This document shows positions 6,164-7,757 of a stretch of DNA of 7,757 bases, piece by piece. Location: NCBI GenBank assembly GCA_964516325.1, contig CAZFAP010000204.1, positions 1-7,757 of the forward strand, given 5' to 3'. The stretch is from CAZFAP01 sp964516325. GTDB lineage: Bacteria; Auribacterota; JABMQX01. Position 1 is the stretch's first letter, and each line of letters begins with the position of its first letter. Under the pieces are notes generated by a model, which was not told where the DNA came from, searched no databases, and saw nothing but the letters and a program-made list of their open reading frames with translations. The translations under genes and the position numbers were made by a program.

Positions 6164-7444
6164 ATGAAAAGCCGTAGAACGAGTCGCCGCGATTTCCTCA
6201 GGAAAGGACTGTTAACCAGTGCCGGAGTGGTCGTCGCCGCGTCGCTCTTTCGGTCGCGCAGCTATGGCCGCGTCGTCGGCGCCAATGACCGAATTACCCT
6301 CGGTTTGATTGGCTGCGGCGGTCGAATGCAGATGTTGGTCCATTACGCTAAGAACGCGGACGCGAACGCGACGGTGGCGGCGATTTGCGACGTGTGGGGG
6401 CAACAACGAGATTCGTGGACCACACACATTGAGAGGACGTTCGGCGCCAAGCCGCAGGCGCACGCCGATTATCGGAAGCTTCTGGAGTCGTCGGACATTG
6501 ACGCGGTCCTCATTGCGTCGCCGGACCACCAGCACTGCGGACAGGTTGCCGACGCAGCGCGGGCGGGAAAGCATGTCTATGTCGAGAAGCCGATTGCCCC
6601 GCTGATGGAGGACCTCGAATCGCTCAATAAGTGTTACGACGCAGTGAAGAAAGCGCGCATTGTCATTCAGCACGGAACGCAGGGGAGCAGCGCGGCGGGG
6701 ACGCCTGCGTTAAAGCAGTTTTTCGCTGAGGGCAAGCTCGGGAAAATCTTCCGCATTGAAACGACCATCAGCCTTTACGAACCCTATTGGAACGGATACC
6801 GGGGACCTCAGAAGGAGGAAGAGACCGACTGGAAAGCGTTTCTCCACGACAGGCCGTATCGTCCGTTTGACCCCGACCAGCACGCCGCGTGGATGGGCTA
6901 CCGGGATTTCTCCAGCGGCCCCATCGGCGGATGGATGTCCCACTTCAGCGACTTCGTCCACGCTGTAACCGGCTGCGAGTGCCCCGTCGCCGCGACAGCA
7001 TTCGGCGGCATCTATGCGCCGACGAGCGACCGGCGTCGGACAGCACCCGACAACGTTACGGTCATTCTGGAGTACGCAGAAGGGTTCTACACGCAGTTCG
7101 TGACTCACTTCGGCAGCTCATTGAACACGACCACGACCTATTTCATGCTCGGGAAGGGACTCGTGCAAACGCAATTCGGACACCATCCGGGCAACCCGGT
7201 CTATTCGAGCAAAGGAGTTGACGACAGCCTCCCCGAAAAGCTCCTTCTGGAGAAGGACCCGGAAGACCCCGGGCCGGCGCACGTGGCCAACTGGCTTGGC
7301 TGCGTTCGCAGCGGCAGCCGACCGAACGCCGATATGGACATGGGCTACAAACAGGGAATCGCGGTCATCCTGGGCGACGCGGCCTATCGCCTCGGCAGGA
7401 AGGTCGTCTTCGACAGACAAAAACGCGAAATCCGGCCCGCATGA
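6164..7444 (+). CDS. exported Gfo/Idh/MocA-family oxidoreductase (canonical EKP)
   Basis: This 426-residue protein has a clear start at 6164 with AAGGA (6151-6155) eight bases upstream. A twin-arginine signal SRRDFLRKG (7-15) leads into a hydrophobic segment (LLTSAGVVVAASLF), implying Tat export. The Rossmann fold opens ITLGLIGCGGRM (44-55). ASPDHQHCGQV (118-128) and KHVYVEKPIAPLMEDL (136-151) contain the canonical EKP at 141-143. The C-terminal alpha/beta domain has SGPIGGWMSHFSDFVHAV (251-268), whose histidine and aspartate sit where the active-site pair of this family lies, and a long substrate-side insert around 200-250 rich in Tyr, Trp and Asp. It belongs to the longer, roughly 430-residue branch common in Planctomycetota and Verrucomicrobiota, and differs from the protein at 1234-2439 in EKP and core spacing, so the two are distant paralogs. 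It probably oxidises a sugar or glycoside hydroxyl in the periplasm. The substrate is unknown. Confidence 0.9.
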   Translation: MKSRRTSRRDFLRKGLLTSAGVVVAASLFRSRSYGRVVGANDRITLGLIGCGGRMQMLVHYAKNADANATVAAICDVWGQQRDSWTTHIERTFGAKPQAHADYRKLLESSDIDAVLIASPDHQHCGQVADAARAGKHVYVEKPIAPLMEDLESLNKCYDAVKKARIVIQHGTQGSSAAGTPALKQFFAEGKLGKIFRIETTISLYEPYWNGYRGPQKEEETDWKAFLHDRPYRPFDPDQHAAWMGYRDFSSGPIGGWMSHFSDFVHAVTGCECPVAATAFGGIYAPTSDRRRTAPDNVTVILEYAEGFYTQFVTHFGSSLNTTTTYFMLGKGLVQTQFGHHPGNPVYSSKGVDDSLPEKLLLEKDPEDPGPAHVANWLGCVRSGSRPNADMDMGYKQGIAVILGDAAYRLGRKVVFDRQKREIRPA

Positions 7445-7607
7445 GGCGTTCACCTTTACCGGCGTGCGGTGGGCAAGGTTGAGACACGCCATCCGCGGTC
7501 AAGAAACCCCATGATAGGCCTCGCGGTTCACAGACACCGGGGCCCGCAAGGAACCGACCGAGAAGGGAGCAAGAGACAACTCCGGGAGAATGCCTTCAGG
7601 TTTGGGC

Positions 7608-7636
7608 TTGGTGCTCTGGGTGAGTTGAGCTATATT
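7608..7636 (+). promoter_or_regulatory. possible promoter for the next gene
   Basis: TTGGTG (7608-7613) is followed after 17 bases by TATATT (7631-7636), which matches five of six -10 positions, in an otherwise GC-rich stretch. The -35 matches only TTG. Transcription would begin near 7643 toward the right edge. Confidence 0.35.
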
Positions 7637-7750
7637 TATGGAGAAGACCCGCGAATGTTTTCAATACGGGAGCCTTGCGGTTTTCTTCGGCGTTACTTGG
7701 CCGCGTCGGAGGAGGAAAATAGAGCGGGCTGGAGAACCTTGATGGAAGTC

Positions 7751-7757
7751 AGGAGGT
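7751..7757 (+). promoter_or_regulatory. consensus Shine-Dalgarno at the window edge
   Basis: The last seven bases, AGGAGGT, are a full anti-16S match, so a plus-strand gene may start within about ten bases beyond the window. An ATG at 7742 preceded by GGAGAA (7731-7736) is the alternative start, in which case these bases would be coding. Confidence 0.35.

Larger units (their letters stand above)
7445..7757. other. 3' gap with signals for a gene beyond the window
   Basis: No complete gene is apparent in these 313 bases. A weak dyad GGCGTG/CACGCC (7461-7466 and 7485-7490) with an 18-base loop follows the oxidoreductase stop and has no T-run. Further on come a promoter-like pair (7608-7636), a 34-codon frame (7638-7742) whose stop overlaps an ATG at 7742 as TGATG, and a consensus ribosome binding site at the last bases. 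The 34-codon frame begins right after the -10 element and has no ribosome binding site, so I do not call it a gene. Confidence 0.4.

Overview
This GC-rich window looks like part of a chromosome from a Verrucomicrobiota or Planctomycetota bacterium, most likely a soil or freshwater lineage. The reasons are two Gfo/Idh/MocA oxidoreductases carrying twin-arginine export signals, a xylose-isomerase-like TIM-barrel epimerase, and an ECF sigma factor followed by a tiny one-TM protein of the 'LPLTAPPQDLDERV' type. These combinations are typical of those phyla. The phylum is an inference from gene style, not from a marker gene.

Layout. Bases 1-385 hold no gene, but a good sigma-70-like promoter (247-275) leads into a broken secreted gene (386-1083) that looks like a gutted glycosidase. 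An exported Gfo/Idh/MocA oxidoreductase follows on the same strand (1234-2439). It faces a sugar-phosphate isomerase/epimerase on the minus strand (2591-3436), with two GC hairpins between the converging ends. A 463-base divergent intergenic region with a 9-bp dyad and a weak minus-strand promoter separates the isomerase from a compact plus-strand operon. That operon encodes an ECF sigma factor (3900-4427, TTG start), a 120-residue one-TM protein overlapping it by ATGA (4424-4786), and an exported protein resembling the beta domain of secretins (4806-5567). It is closed by a perfect 17-bp hairpin (5604-5643). About 600 bases of probably decayed sequence follow, then a second exported Gfo/Idh/MocA oxidoreductase with a full EKP motif (6164-7444). 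The last 313 bases hold a possible promoter and a consensus Shine-Dalgarno at the very edge, pointing to another gene just outside.

How they may work together. The two exported oxidoreductases, the epimerase and the dead hydrolase suggest carbohydrate or glycoside turnover. One possibility is oxidation of a sugar hydroxyl to a keto-sugar outside the cytoplasm with downstream processing inside. No substrate can be read from the sequence. The sigma/TM/exported-protein operon looks like a separate envelope-signalling unit: the TM protein is a candidate anti-sigma factor without the usual zinc motif, and the secretin-like protein is either the sensor partner or the output. The most unusual parts are this three-gene operon, the lone secretin-like domain, the strong hairpin after it, and the loss of Glu from the EKP motif in the first oxidoreductase.
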